DNA from: JBCDJG01 sp038748065
Lineage (GTDB): Bacteria > Pseudomonadota > Gammaproteobacteria > Pseudomonadales > Halieaceae
Assembly: GCA_038748065.1 (NCBI GenBank)
Contig: JBCDJG010000037.1
Location: 1 to 48,474 of the forward strand
Direction: 5' to 3'
DNA: 48,474 nt
Shown here: in pieces, positions 20,269 through 28,453 of the stretch
Position numbering within the stretch: position 1 is the first letter of the stretch
How the letters are laid out: each line of letters opens with the position of its first letter
Program-made: the position numbers and the translations under genes
Notes under the pieces: model-generated
Told to the model about the DNA's origin: nothing
Seen by the model: only the letters and a program-made list of their open reading frames with translations
Database searches by the model: none

Positions 20269-20604
20269 ATGACCCTTGAGACACAGCTGCCGAATATGCC
20301 GACCAATGTTACGGGAAATCAGTTCGCGCTTATCGAAGATATTAGCCCGCTCTGGCTGATCTACGTCATTACTGAGGCCACATCTGGAACTGCACGGCTC
20401 TACTATCTCCCGCCTGGAGCACAAGACTTAAGCATTGACTCACCCGAGTGGACGCCAGCGCACGCTCAAGATGAGGCTATAGACTTCGGCGACGAACATG
20501 ATACGCGTGGCTGGAAGGTTGACTGGTCGGTGGTTGGATTCAAGGTCGTTCCCAGCGATCCGGCAATGGTTTACTCGATCAACTGCGGTTACTCAACGCT
20601 GTAA
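20269..20604 (+). CDS. Unknown late protein, 111 residues
   Basis: This small beta-rich protein (VTGNQFALIEDISPLWLIYVITEATSGTARLYYLPPG, then WSVVGFKVVPSDPAMVYSINCGYSTL) is soluble and acidic. The stop TAA overlaps the start of the following 776-residue protein gene by one base, so the two are coupled. It may be a subunit or accessory of the adhesin-like protein. No family recognised. Confidence 0.65.
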   Translation: MTLETQLPNMPTNVTGNQFALIEDISPLWLIYVITEATSGTARLYYLPPGAQDLSIDSPEWTPAHAQDEAIDFGDEHDTRGWKVDWSVVGFKVVPSDPAMVYSINCGYSTL

Positions 20605-22934
20605 TGCGGATACGCGGTAAAAAGCTCGCGGCGAAAAAGCTGGGAGCGAAGAAGCTCAGCTGCGTGAAGCTGGGCGCGGCGATTGCTTCGGCGGCTGTAC
20701 TCCAATGGCCTGGCGCCACTGCCTATGGCGAGTTTGAGCCCTGGACACCTACGGGGTATGGGGATCGGATACCGTTTAAGTTTATGGTCGGCTCTGGAAC
20801 TGGCAACCGAACCCTCGTTAATGACAATAACTCTACAGATTTTAGGTTTCGCCTAGCGTCCAATGGAGCCCTTCAAGTCCGCTATCCAGACACGAGTGGC
20901 TCAATCAGCACGCTGGTCACATCGGAAACCTTTGCGGTTGGCGATGAGGTTGAAGGATATGTAGACCTTAAAGCGGATGGCTTGGACATAGTCGCCAATG
21001 GCGTAGTTACTTCTGGTGGTAACGCGCCTGACATTGCTGCCATACAGGTGGGCCTTGTAGCGACACAAAGCACCCTGTCCAACTATTTCAACGGCCCCTT
21101 TCCTCTTCTTGAATTCGTTAACGCCACACCCCTGCAGGGGATAGAGCACGTACCTTTCGCCGCCACACGCACGGTCACAGTTCCCTCAAGAGATTTAAGC
21201 AACGCCACACTCAGCGGGCAGCTACTGTACCGCTCGGGCGACCAGACGATATTTACGGGTTCGGTCGCCATTCTCACAGTGGCCAGTGATCTATTCGTAT
21301 CAGGGGTTAACGTCGATGAGCTGAGAGTCGATGGTCAGGTTTATGGTAGCGAGACCCTTGTAGACGGACAGCACTACGACATTGAGCTGGATGTCTCAGG
21401 CGGCACGCTGACAACGATAGGGGCGCTTGCTACGGGCGGGCATCTCTACCAACCCACCTTCATAGATAAATCAGACCCCGCGATGATCAAGGCGCTGGGG
21501 GAGGAGGCGTGGAGTGATCCAGCCGATACGATCAATCCACCGTGGCAATACAGCGCTGGCACTTACAGCATTGACGGCTCTCAAGGAGGCTTGACCAGCT
21601 TCCAGTCATCCGTTTTAGAGGCGGGCAAGCGGTATTTGCTGGAGTTTACCGCCGACATTGCCGCTGGCGTAGTAACAGGAGATTTCGCTGCTCTTGATGG
21701 GTTCACGGCTTCCAGTGGGCTTAACCGCTTCGTCGGCGTGCCTGGCGGCAGTGGCTTGCGTCCGCTTCGCTTCTTTCCCAACTCATCAGCGGTTGCTGAA
21801 ATCTCTAGCATGTCAGTCCGCGAAATCCTCGACTGGCACGAATTCAGATACGACCTATCCGGTGCTAACGGCGATACAGCGCTGAACCTTGATCCTGTGA
21901 CTGGGCAGGTTGGGGCTGAGCTACAGGCTGGGGGCGACTTTGCAAATGGTCTGGGCGATGTCACTTTCGATAACAGCGACAACACGGATTGTGTTACTAC
22001 GCTTTCTTCAGAAACTGCTGGTGGCATCCGTATTACTCGCGGTGCGGGCGGAATCGCTAACGCCCCTCGATTGCCTGCTTTCGATTTAGAGGCGGGTAAA
22101 ACATATAAGCGCACAATCCGCGTTCTCGGCGGGTCTAACGCAGGTGGACGAGTATTTCTGACAGGTGTCGGCGGTTCCGGAACATTTATAGCGGGGGCGG
22201 GCGCTAATACTTACGAGCAGATATTTACGTCCGGCGGAACTGGCTCAGTCCAGCCTGCCATGTGGTGTGATGCTAATCACTGGGTGGAGATTGACGACGT
22301 TTCTATTGTCGAATGGCCTCACGCCACTTGGATCAACAAGCCCCCCGGCGCTGCGGTTTTACTAGATCGCGAGTCGCGTAGATACGAGTACAAAAAAACC
22401 AACACCGTTTTCGATAACGACGGTAATGCGCTGTATACGCCTGATAGCTTTAATCCTCCGAGCAGCAATTACGCCACGACAGATTATGCGAGCTGGAGCG
22501 CCCAGAGCGCCACGACGATTACGGACTTGGGCGGTGGCGTTGGTGAGATCTATTTACCGGGTGTAGCGGGAAGTGAGCAGGCCTTTTACAGAGAAGCTAC
22601 TGAAGACTGGAGCGGGCGGCGCATCTACGGGCATGTGGAAGTCCGCGCCAAAACGCCCGCCGACGCTGGGAATCAAGTTCGGATGGTTATTCGTGGCAAC
22701 GGCCCCGACTTCACTGGGCTGGGTATGGTTGTTCACACGCTGACCGAAGACTGGGCCCCGGTGACCACGCTCGCTAGCGCTTCGGGTCTGGATTGGTCAG
22801 GCGGCGTTCGGCTATCGGTACAGCAGGTCAGCGGCTCCCCTGTAGAAACCTCGCTGGAGATACGCAACCCACAGCTTATTGATCTAAAAAGCGCCACGAT
22901 CCACACCAACGTATCCGAGAGTGATTTCCAATGA
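20604..22934 (+). CDS. Large adhesin-like virion protein with jelly-roll modules, 776 residues
   Basis: The protein begins with a short basic repeat (RGKKLAAKKLGAKKLSCVKLGAAIAS) followed by several beta-sandwich modules. The first, about residues 50-170, resembles a LamG lectin fold. Two later modules share LEAGKRYLLEF / LEAGKTYKRTIRV openings and closing segments like WVEIDDVSIVEW (about 560), a pattern of CBM4/9-type carbohydrate-binding domains. A third such module ends near 770. This suggests a receptor-binding or fibre protein, probably binding surface polysaccharide. It lies between endolysin and holin rather than with the tail tip, and is followed by a probable fibre accessory gene. 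Confidence 0.7.
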   Translation: MRIRGKKLAAKKLGAKKLSCVKLGAAIASAAVLQWPGATAYGEFEPWTPTGYGDRIPFKFMVGSGTGNRTLVNDNNSTDFRFRLASNGALQVRYPDTSGSISTLVTSETFAVGDEVEGYVDLKADGLDIVANGVVTSGGNAPDIAAIQVGLVATQSTLSNYFNGPFPLLEFVNATPLQGIEHVPFAATRTVTVPSRDLSNATLSGQLLYRSGDQTIFTGSVAILTVASDLFVSGVNVDELRVDGQVYGSETLVDGQHYDIELDVSGGTLTTIGALATGGHLYQPTFIDKSDPAMIKALGEEAWSDPADTINPPWQYSAGTYSIDGSQGGLTSFQSSVLEAGKRYLLEFTADIAAGVVTGDFAALDGFTASSGLNRFVGVPGGSGLRPLRFFPNSSAVAEISSMSVREILDWHEFRYDLSGANGDTALNLDPVTGQVGAELQAGGDFANGLGDVTFDNSDNTDCVTTLSSETAGGIRITRGAGGIANAPRLPAFDLEAGKTYKRTIRVLGGSNAGGRVFLTGVGGSGTFIAGAGANTYEQIFTSGGTGSVQPAMWCDANHWVEIDDVSIVEWPHATWINKPPGAAVLLDRESRRYEYKKTNTVFDNDGNALYTPDSFNPPSSNYATTDYASWSAQSATTITDLGGGVGEIYLPGVAGSEQAFYREATEDWSGRRIYGHVEVRAKTPADAGNQVRMVIRGNGPDFTGLGMVVHTLTEDWAPVTTLASASGLDWSGGVRLSVQQVSGSPVETSLEIRNPQLIDLKSATIHTNVSESDFQ

Positions 22935-23563
22935 ACGTCTATTACGAACTCAAGGTAGAGGGCCAGCCCACGGACGAGGAGGGCAACCCTACCTTACAGA
23001 ACACAAAGATATGGCGGGATTCGAATGTCAGCCTAGACGGCACGCTACGCATTCTTACGTGGTTTAAAGGCAGGCCTGTCCCTGACGTTATAGAAACCCA
23101 GTACGACACTGATGATGCAGTCAAAGCGCGATTACAGAGTGAGGTTTACACCATGCCCCCGACACCGCAAGAGATAGCGCAAAAGATGATCGACACCGCC
23201 ACGCAAGCCCGTGAGCGGTTCATCTACGGCGGGGACTTCTGGACGGACTCTGAAGGCAATGCTTATGCCTACGGCACACACAAAGACGCTGCTGCCGACA
23301 TGAGTTCGGCGCGACTTGCAGCGGTAGAGGGGAAGTGGAAAGACGGTGAGATTTTCCCGTTGTACAACGAAAGCGGCGAATTTGAGTGGCGCCCAATGAC
23401 TTCTGCCGAAATTATTTCGATCACGGATCACGCGATTGATCGCCGATTCATGGCGAACGGTGCTCACGAATCGGTCATTCAGAAGGCGAAAGCAGGTGAG
23501 TCTACGGACTTTGCTGCTGAACTGTCAGCTGTCATCGCTCAACAGGCAGTGCTCGAAGCATGA
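22931..23563 (+). CDS. Probable tail fibre accessory protein, 210 residues
   Basis: The N-terminal half is an extended beta region (MNVYYELKVEGQPTDEEGNPTLQNTKIWRD). The C-terminal half, with TATQARERFIYGGDFWTDSEGNAYAYGTHKDAAADMSSARLAAVEG and FEWRPMTSAEIISITDHAIDRR, matches the C-terminal domain (DUF4376-like) of many phage tail fibre assembly or tail-associated proteins. It starts four bases inside the end of the large adhesin gene, in keeping with a chaperone or partner role. Confidence 0.65.
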   Translation: MNVYYELKVEGQPTDEEGNPTLQNTKIWRDSNVSLDGTLRILTWFKGRPVPDVIETQYDTDDAVKARLQSEVYTMPPTPQEIAQKMIDTATQARERFIYGGDFWTDSEGNAYAYGTHKDAAADMSSARLAAVEGKWKDGEIFPLYNESGEFEWRPMTSAEIISITDHAIDRRFMANGAHESVIQKAKAGESTDFAAELSAVIAQQAVLEA

Positions 23564-23925
23564 TGGAAGCATTTTTAGCCTTGGCGCTGCGTGTAGTGGG
23601 TGAGACCCCTGATCGCGAGTGGATGATCCTTAAGCCCGCAGAGATTCATGTCAGCCGCGACACGACTCGCTGCTCTGGTGTGTCGTGGGGCTGTGCGACA
23701 TGGGAAAAGGACGGCAGGTGCACGGTGAGAATCCCCGATTATGCGTCAGACGATCTCCGCATCCACGAGGGCGTTCACTGCATGGGTTATATCCACCCTC
23801 GCGGCAAACAAAGAGCGACCCACCCAAGAAACATGATGGCTCGACATGACGCCAACGTCAGCGGTCCGATTATCACCGAGCGGGAGATTCTAGAGCTTGT
23901 TAAGCAGCGGGAGTCGCTGTTGTGA
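23560..23925 (+). CDS. Small protein with metzincin-type zinc motif, 121 residues
   Basis: The product contains HEGVHCMGYIH at 69-79, which is an exact HExxHxxGxxH signature, as in metzincin metalloproteases. Catalytic Glu would be 70 and zinc ligands 73, 79 and 69. The upstream region has a Cys-rich stretch (RCSGVSWGCATWEKDGRCTV). The protein is far smaller than known metzincins (usually 150-250 residues for the domain) and has no clear signal peptide, although the first 14 residues are hydrophobic. A peptidase acting on envelope or virion proteins is possible. Start 23560 overlaps the upstream stop (ATGA). Confidence 0.6.
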   Translation: MMEAFLALALRVVGETPDREWMILKPAEIHVSRDTTRCSGVSWGCATWEKDGRCTVRIPDYASDDLRIHEGVHCMGYIHPRGKQRATHPRNMMARHDANVSGPIITEREILELVKQRESLL

Positions 23926-23983
23926 CCTGCGGCTGCACACACGGGCCGGAAGGGGAGCGGGCGCCACTTAAGGAGTTCAGACA

Positions 23984-24241
23984 GTGACGGCGCAGGACTG
24001 GATCAACGTAGCAATCGCTGTATTCGGCCTGTTTGGCGGGATCGTGTTCAAGAACATATTCGATTCGCTCGAGGAACTGCGAAAGAGCGGCAAGGAACTC
24101 AGCGACAAGGTGCACAGCATAGATACCTTGGTCGCGGGCGAGTACGTGAAGCGTGCGGAGCTTAGAACTGATTTCGACAAGGTATTTTCGAAGCTAGATG
24201 AGATAGACAGCAAGATCGATAGCAAAGCCGATAAGTCCTAA
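23984..24241 (+). CDS. Membrane-anchored coiled-coil phage protein, 85 residues
   Basis: One transmembrane helix (about 5-24, INVAIAVFGLFGGIVFKNIF) is followed by a charged coiled-coil to the C terminus (LEELRKSGKELSDKVHSIDTLVAGEYVKRAEL, then KLDEIDSKIDSKADKS). The VAGEYVKR and final KIDSKAD segments are typical of a common phage family found next to lysis genes. A role in lysis or membrane organisation is likely but unproven. The start codon is GTG. Confidence 0.75.
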   Translation: MTAQDWINVAIAVFGLFGGIVFKNIFDSLEELRKSGKELSDKVHSIDTLVAGEYVKRAELRTDFDKVFSKLDEIDSKIDSKADKS

Positions 24242-24255
24242 CGGAGGGCGAAACG

Positions 24256-24594
24256 ATGGCAACACCAGCAACTAAAGCTCAGCTCCAATCACAGGTCAGC
24301 AAGAACTTCCGCAAGCTGCGGGATGCGCGACGCGCCGAGAAGGAGGCAAACAGGGCCGGCGATAAGTTGGCGCTGCGCAAAGCTAGGAAGCGCATCAAAG
24401 ATGCGCTCATACAGTTAAAGGCTGGCCGCATCCTGCGCGCCGAGTCCAACCGCAAGGGCGCAGTCGGTGTGGGCAAGCCTTACAACAAAGGCGAGTGGCA
24501 CTACAGCATCCTTAGCCAGGACATCAAGGACAAGTTCGAGGCTGACGTGGCTGCTGCCCGAGTGTACTGCGACGAGCGTAACTTGCCGTACTGA
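24256..24594 (+). CDS. Unknown basic helical protein, 112 residues
   Basis: Arg- and Lys-rich helices (FRKLRDARRAEKEANRAGDKLALRKARKRIKDAL) are followed by KGEWHYSILSQDIKDKFEADVAAARVYCDERNLPY. No membrane segment. It lies between two membrane protein genes of the lysis region. Function unknown. Confidence 0.65.
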   Translation: MATPATKAQLQSQVSKNFRKLRDARRAEKEANRAGDKLALRKARKRIKDALIQLKAGRILRAESNRKGAVGVGKPYNKGEWHYSILSQDIKDKFEADVAAARVYCDERNLPY

Positions 24595-24599
24595 TTGCA

Positions 24600-24809
24600 A
24601 TGGCCGACTGGATCATTGAGAACCTCGCCACTGAACGAGCGTTCCTCGCGTGGGTGGTGATAGGGGGGAGCGTCATGATCTGGCATTACGTTCGGCATCC
24701 TCTTGGTAGCGCGGGCGGCCCAGACGCTGCCATATACGGCACCTTCTTTGGTCTACCGCCTTTGGCTGTTGGGCTGATCAAGTGGGCCCGCGAGCGCCGC
24801 CGACCATGA
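24600..24809 (+). CDS. Holin-like two-helix membrane protein, 69 residues
   Basis: Two hydrophobic segments, about 13-29 (AFLAWVVIGGSVMIWHYV) and 41-60 (DAAIYGTFFGLPPLAVGLIKW), are separated by a short loop, and the C terminus is basic (WARERRRP). This size, topology and charged tail match class II holins, which open the inner membrane to release the endolysin. Rz and Rz1 genes follow directly, with an ATGA overlap. The endolysin itself is some 4 kb upstream, an unusual split of the lysis cassette. Confidence 0.7.
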   Translation: MADWIIENLATERAFLAWVVIGGSVMIWHYVRHPLGSAGGPDAAIYGTFFGLPPLAVGLIKWARERRRP

Positions 24810-25258
24810 TTCCTGGATGGTTGTCGCTGATCACCGGCAATAAGTGGCTGCGCCATGCCCTGATTGCTGCTGGTGCGGTGGCGCTGGCCGGTGCGTATTC
24901 CGCCTGGCTGATTCACGTTGGAGTTCAGAAAGAGCGCACGCGCCAACTGGCGGAGCAGCTGGAAGCCAGGATCTCGGTGATCGTGAAGAACCGAGACGTG
25001 GAGCGCCAAGCGGGGCAGGCGAGCGACGAGTCACAACTGGAGTTCGTTCAGATACAAGCGACCCAGCGGATATTGACCCAAACCCGCATCGTGGAGGTGA
25101 TTCGTTATGTGGAAAGCCCTGATCGCGCTGAGTGTGTTCATGATCCTGAGTGGGTGCGCATCAACGACGCTGCCGCCGCAAATCGTCTGCCCGGCGCGGG
25201 AGCCAATGCCGCCGACACTGACAGTCCAGCCACTGCCGCTGGAACTGATGGTGCCTGA
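24806..25258 (+). CDS. Rz-like inner-membrane spanin subunit
   Basis: The 150-residue protein has an N-terminal transmembrane helix (about 16-36, ALIAAGAVALAGAYSAWLIHVG) followed by a long periplasmic coiled coil (KERTRQLAEQLEARISVIVKNRDVERQAGQ), as in lambda Rz. ATG 24806 overlaps the holin stop. A lipoprotein gene (25107) lies in another frame inside its 3' half, the nested arrangement of i-spanin and o-spanin genes. Together they would fuse inner and outer membranes in the last step of lysis. Confidence 0.85.
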   Translation: MIPGWLSLITGNKWLRHALIAAGAVALAGAYSAWLIHVGVQKERTRQLAEQLEARISVIVKNRDVERQAGQASDESQLEFVQIQATQRILTQTRIVEVIRYVESPDRAECVHDPEWVRINDAAAANRLPGAGANAADTDSPATAAGTDGA

Positions 25259-25415
25259 TGGTAAAGACAAGGATGTGCACGAGGTTACTGACGCGGACTC
25301 ACTCCGTGTCATCACGCACAACTATGGCCTCTATCACGAGCTGGCTAACCAGGTGAGATCGATCATCGCCTGGGAGTTTGCGCAGCGCCAGGTGTACGCG
25401 GCTTGCTCGCTGTAA
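25107..25415 (+). CDS. Rz1-like outer-membrane lipoprotein spanin subunit
   Basis: The product has a lipoprotein signal: MWKALIALSVFMILSGC, with the lipobox LSGC and cleavage before Cys17. The following segment is Pro-rich (PPQIVCPAREPMPPTLTVQPLPLELMVP), as usual for Rz1. It begins inside the Rz gene in another frame after a GGAGG site, and overlaps it by about 150 bp. At 102 residues it is longer than lambda Rz1, with an extra helical C-terminal part. Confidence 0.9.
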   Translation: MWKALIALSVFMILSGCASTTLPPQIVCPAREPMPPTLTVQPLPLELMVPDGKDKDVHEVTDADSLRVITHNYGLYHELANQVRSIIAWEFAQRQVYAACSL

Positions 25416-25622
25416 GGCCGCGGGTCCTTTCTGAGCGCTTCCAGTGTCCACGGGGGCGCGGAATCGCGGTTTCCGGATAATTTTCGGGCTCATAGGGCCT
25501 CAGCACCAAATTATTGCAGCCCTGCGCGGTCACTGGATTCGCGGCTTGGGGATGATGGGGAATTGACTGAATTTCTTTAAGCGGCTGGGGGGCCGCTGAT
25601 AGTGCGCTGGGGGGCGTGAACA
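25416..25622. other. Gap before terS: candidate cos region
   Basis: No gene is visible in this 207-bp stretch between Rz1 and the small terminase gene, which is where lambda-type cos sites lie. It contains GC-rich tracts such as CGGGGGCGCGG, an AT-rich stretch (GATAATTTTCG) and a 6-bp hairpin AGCGGC/GCCGCT at 25580-25597. The cohesive-end sequence cannot be told from sequence alone, but packaging initiation here fits a GpA-type terminase. Confidence 0.45.
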
Positions 25623-26141
25623 TTGGGGGATGTAGTAGAGCGGTCTCAGGCCTTCTGCTGGTCTATTTCTAAGCTGGCCGAGTGCTTCAGCATGGATCGC
25701 AAGACCGTGGCCAAGCGGATCAAAGAGAGCGGACTGGCGCCGGCTGGCGAGCGTAGCGGCAACCCGGTCTATTCAGCGAATGAGTTCGCGCGCATGGCTT
25801 TCGGGCCCGCGGGCCAGGCCGGGCCTGATCTGGATCTTGATCGTTACCCAGAGGCGCGTAAAGCCTGGTATCAGTCTGAACTCTATAAGATCCAGGTCCA
25901 GGAGAAGAAGGGCGAACTGATTAGGGAGTCCGACCACGTACGGAACATGGCTGACATGTCGAAAGAGATGATCGCCGTTCTTGATTCTCTGCCCGATATA
26001 CTTGAGCGCGACGCAGGTCTTGAGCCTGATGTTGTGGTTGCCGTCATACCTATTCTGGATGCCGCCAGATCCAATCTGGCTGAGAGGATTCGGTCTGCGA
26101 TAGTGGCTCGCGCCGAGAAGGATCAGGACGATGACGACTGA
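25623..26141 (+). CDS. terS: Terminase small subunit (Nu1/DUF1441-like)
   Basis: The 172-residue protein has an N-terminal winged helix (SISKLAECFSMDRKTVAKRIKESGL), which recognises the packaging site, then a helical region (YQSELYKIQVQEKKGELIRES) for oligomerisation and an acidic tail. The start is TTG 25623 after a G-rich stretch; no better start keeps the winged helix. It overlaps the large subunit gene by 11 bp. Lambda Nu1 is the closest well-known relative in plan. Confidence 0.85.
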   Translation: MGDVVERSQAFCWSISKLAECFSMDRKTVAKRIKESGLAPAGERSGNPVYSANEFARMAFGPAGQAGPDLDLDRYPEARKAWYQSELYKIQVQEKKGELIRESDHVRNMADMSKEMIAVLDSLPDILERDAGLEPDVVVAVIPILDAARSNLAERIRSAIVARAEKDQDDDD

Positions 26142-28209
26142 TCAAAGCGGCCGCTTCAGGCAGCGGTCAGATGAGGCTGCGCTGGGCGTGGCCGAGCTGT
26201 TTGAGCCGCCGCGGCGCATCCGTGTCAGCGAGTCGGCAGCCGAGTCGCTGTACGTTGTCAGCGGCAATGGCACAAAGGCGCTCTGGTCGCCGCAGGCTGC
26301 GCCCTACATGGTCAAGCCCATGGACAGCATGAGTTCGCGGGAGTACGACGCAGTTATCTTTGTCGGTCCTGCGAGGACTGGCAAGACCATGGCTCTCCTA
26401 GATGGCTTTCTGGCTTACAAGATCATCAATGCGCCGGCTGATGGCCTGGTCGTTCAGATCACTGAAGACAAGGCCGCGCAGTTTTCTAAGAAGCGGTTGA
26501 ATCGTGAGTTCAACGCGTCGCCCGAGCTGAAGAGCCGGCTGAGCCCACGGACGCATGACAATAACGTACACGACAAGATTTTTAAGAACGGCAGTTATCT
26601 TGGCATCCAGTGGCCGTCCAAGAACGTGTTCGCCAGCTCGGACTTCGAGTTTGTGCTCCTGACCGATTACGACCGTATGACGCAGGATATTGATGGCGAG
26701 GGCTCGCCATTCTTGCTGGCCAGTAAGCGCACCACGACCTTCGGCTCGACCGGCATGTCGATGGCAGAGTCTTCGCCAGGTCGGCCGATCCTGGACCCCG
26801 ACTGGCGGCAGCCGGCCGATGAGCCTCATGCTGCGCCGCCCACGACGGGCATCCTTGACCTGTATAACAGGGGTGATCGTCAGCGCCTGTATTGGAAGTG
26901 TCCGCAGCACAGTTGTCGCCAGTGGTTCCAGCCGGTCCTGGAAAACTTCAACCTGGATAGCTCGGTCGTTTACTGCCCGCACTGCGGCACAGAAGTTGAC
27001 CCCAAGTTGAAGCGGCAACTGAATCTGGAAGCGGAGTGGATTCCCGAAGGGTGCTGGATAGACGAGGCTGGGCAGCTGCAGGGGCAGCGGCGGCGGGGTC
27101 GGATCGCATCATTCTGGATGGAGGGGCCGGCCGCCTCGTATCAGACATGGGCGCAGCTGACAGAGAAGCTGTGCGCCGCTGAGAAAACGTACGAGGATAC
27201 GGACGACCAGCAGGACCTCAAGACGGTCTACAACACAGATTGGGGCAGGCCCTATAAGGATCGCGTCTACGCTGATGCTCGATCTAGTTTGCAGCTCCTT
27301 TCTCGTGCGGAGGACATAGAGCGGCGCACTGTGCCGGAAGGCGTGCGGTTCTTGCTGGCGACAGTTGATGTGCAGGGCGGCGAGAACCGCCGCTTTGTGG
27401 TCCAGATTCACGGCTTCGGAGTAGGGCGCGAGAGCTGGATCGTCGACCGCTTCAATATCGCCGAGGATCGCGGCCCTGAAAATGATCAGGCGCCGCGGCG
27501 CATTAGCCCCGCAACGCAGCCCGAAGATTGGGACCTTCTGACTCGGGATGTCATCCGCCGCACTTATCGCCTCGGCGATGGGTCTGGGCGTCGCATGCCA
27601 ATTTTGGCGGTTGGGGTCGATACGGGCGGTGAGGGCAAGGGCGCTGAAAGCGTGACGTCCCAGGCCTACGAATGGTTCCGGCGCCTCCGCAAAGAAGGGC
27701 TTCACCAGCGCGCCCATCTCCTCAAGGGAGGAAGCACGACCACGGTAAACCGTGTGACGAAAACCTGGCCGGACAACACGAACAGAAAGTCTAGAAAGTC
27801 TAAAGCCCGCGGAGATATACCCATGTACATCCTGGGCACAGACCTACTGAAAGACGCCGTGGCCGGGATGATTGACCGTGATAGCCCCGGCGCCTGGTAT
27901 CTGCATGTGCCGAGCTGGTTGGGGCGCTGGTGGCATGAAGAAATGACCGCCGAGGTTAAGAAGCCCAGCGGCAAATGGGAAAGGATAGGCAAGCGGGCCA
28001 ATGAAGCGTTCGATCTGACTGCTTACTCGCTCGCAGAGTACATCATTATCGGGGCGGAGGGCATCGACTGGGACGCGCCGCCGCTTTGGGCCGCGGCCTG
28101 GGACAAGAACGCTCTTGTCTTCCATCCCGACGACGACAACAGACCTGAACCTGCGGCGCGCAGGCCTGCTGCCCGTCAGGGTCGGCGCGTGGTCAAGCCA
28201 AAGATTTAG
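26131..28209 (+). CDS. terL: Terminase large subunit (lambda GpA family)
   Basis: This 692-residue ATPase/nuclease packages DNA into the prohead. The ATPase part has Walker A GPARTGKT (79-86) and Walker B VLLTDYD (175-181). A zinc ribbon follows with Cys257, Cys262, Cys282 and Cys285. The nuclease part contains ATVDVQGG around Asp413 and VGVDTGG near 496. The C-terminal region ANEAFDLTAYSLAEY is typical of GpA. Length and domain order agree with the family. It makes cos-type ends likely. Confidence 0.97.
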   Translation: MTTDQSGRFRQRSDEAALGVAELFEPPRRIRVSESAAESLYVVSGNGTKALWSPQAAPYMVKPMDSMSSREYDAVIFVGPARTGKTMALLDGFLAYKIINAPADGLVVQITEDKAAQFSKKRLNREFNASPELKSRLSPRTHDNNVHDKIFKNGSYLGIQWPSKNVFASSDFEFVLLTDYDRMTQDIDGEGSPFLLASKRTTTFGSTGMSMAESSPGRPILDPDWRQPADEPHAAPPTTGILDLYNRGDRQRLYWKCPQHSCRQWFQPVLENFNLDSSVVYCPHCGTEVDPKLKRQLNLEAEWIPEGCWIDEAGQLQGQRRRGRIASFWMEGPAASYQTWAQLTEKLCAAEKTYEDTDDQQDLKTVYNTDWGRPYKDRVYADARSSLQLLSRAEDIERRTVPEGVRFLLATVDVQGGENRRFVVQIHGFGVGRESWIVDRFNIAEDRGPENDQAPRRISPATQPEDWDLLTRDVIRRTYRLGDGSGRRMPILAVGVDTGGEGKGAESVTSQAYEWFRRLRKEGLHQRAHLLKGGSTTTVNRVTKTWPDNTNRKSRKSKARGDIPMYILGTDLLKDAVAGMIDRDSPGAWYLHVPSWLGRWWHEEMTAEVKKPSGKWERIGKRANEAFDLTAYSLAEYIIIGAEGIDWDAPPLWAAAWDKNALVFHPDDDNRPEPAARRPAARQGRRVVKPKI

Positions 28210-28217
28210 GAGCCGCG

Positions 28218-28451
28218 ATGGCCTACACGAATGAAGACCTTGAAGCCGTGCGCCAGGCAAAGCGCGATCTGGCGGCCGGTCGTCGTGTCCAGCAGTGGCG
28301 GGCAGCTAACGGCAAGAGTGTCGTCTACCAGGGTGTCACCAAAGCCGATCTTGATGATTTTGAATCTGAGATTCGGCGAGACCTTGTCGCGCAAGGCCTG
28401 ATTTCGCCGCGGCGTCGCACCCGCCAAACCATCTCGCGCAAAGGGGTATAG
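28218..28451 (+). CDS. Head-to-tail joining protein gpW
   Basis: The 77-residue product matches lambda gpW in length and pattern: EAVRQAKRDLAAGRRVQQWRAANGKSVVYQGVTKADLDDFESEIRRDL, followed by a basic tail. gpW plugs the portal after DNA packaging and forms the site for the tail connector. Its place between terminase and portal agrees exactly with lambda. Confidence 0.9.
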   Translation: MAYTNEDLEAVRQAKRDLAAGRRVQQWRAANGKSVVYQGVTKADLDDFESEIRRDLVAQGLISPRRRTRQTISRKGV

Positions 28452-28453
28452 CT

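Noticed and set aside
23420..23445. Extra repressor operator (ATCACGCGATTGAT)
   Set aside because: Only one half matches well, it lies inside the coding sequence of the late gene at 22931, and there is no promoter near it.
19828..25415. Reverse transcriptase or diversity-generating system for the adhesin
   Set aside because: I looked for variable and template repeats and a reverse transcriptase gene in the window and saw none.
27109..27717. 202-residue minus-strand frame opposite the terminase gene
   Set aside because: The terminase in the plus direction has intact motifs throughout, so the opposite frame is a shadow of biased codon use.
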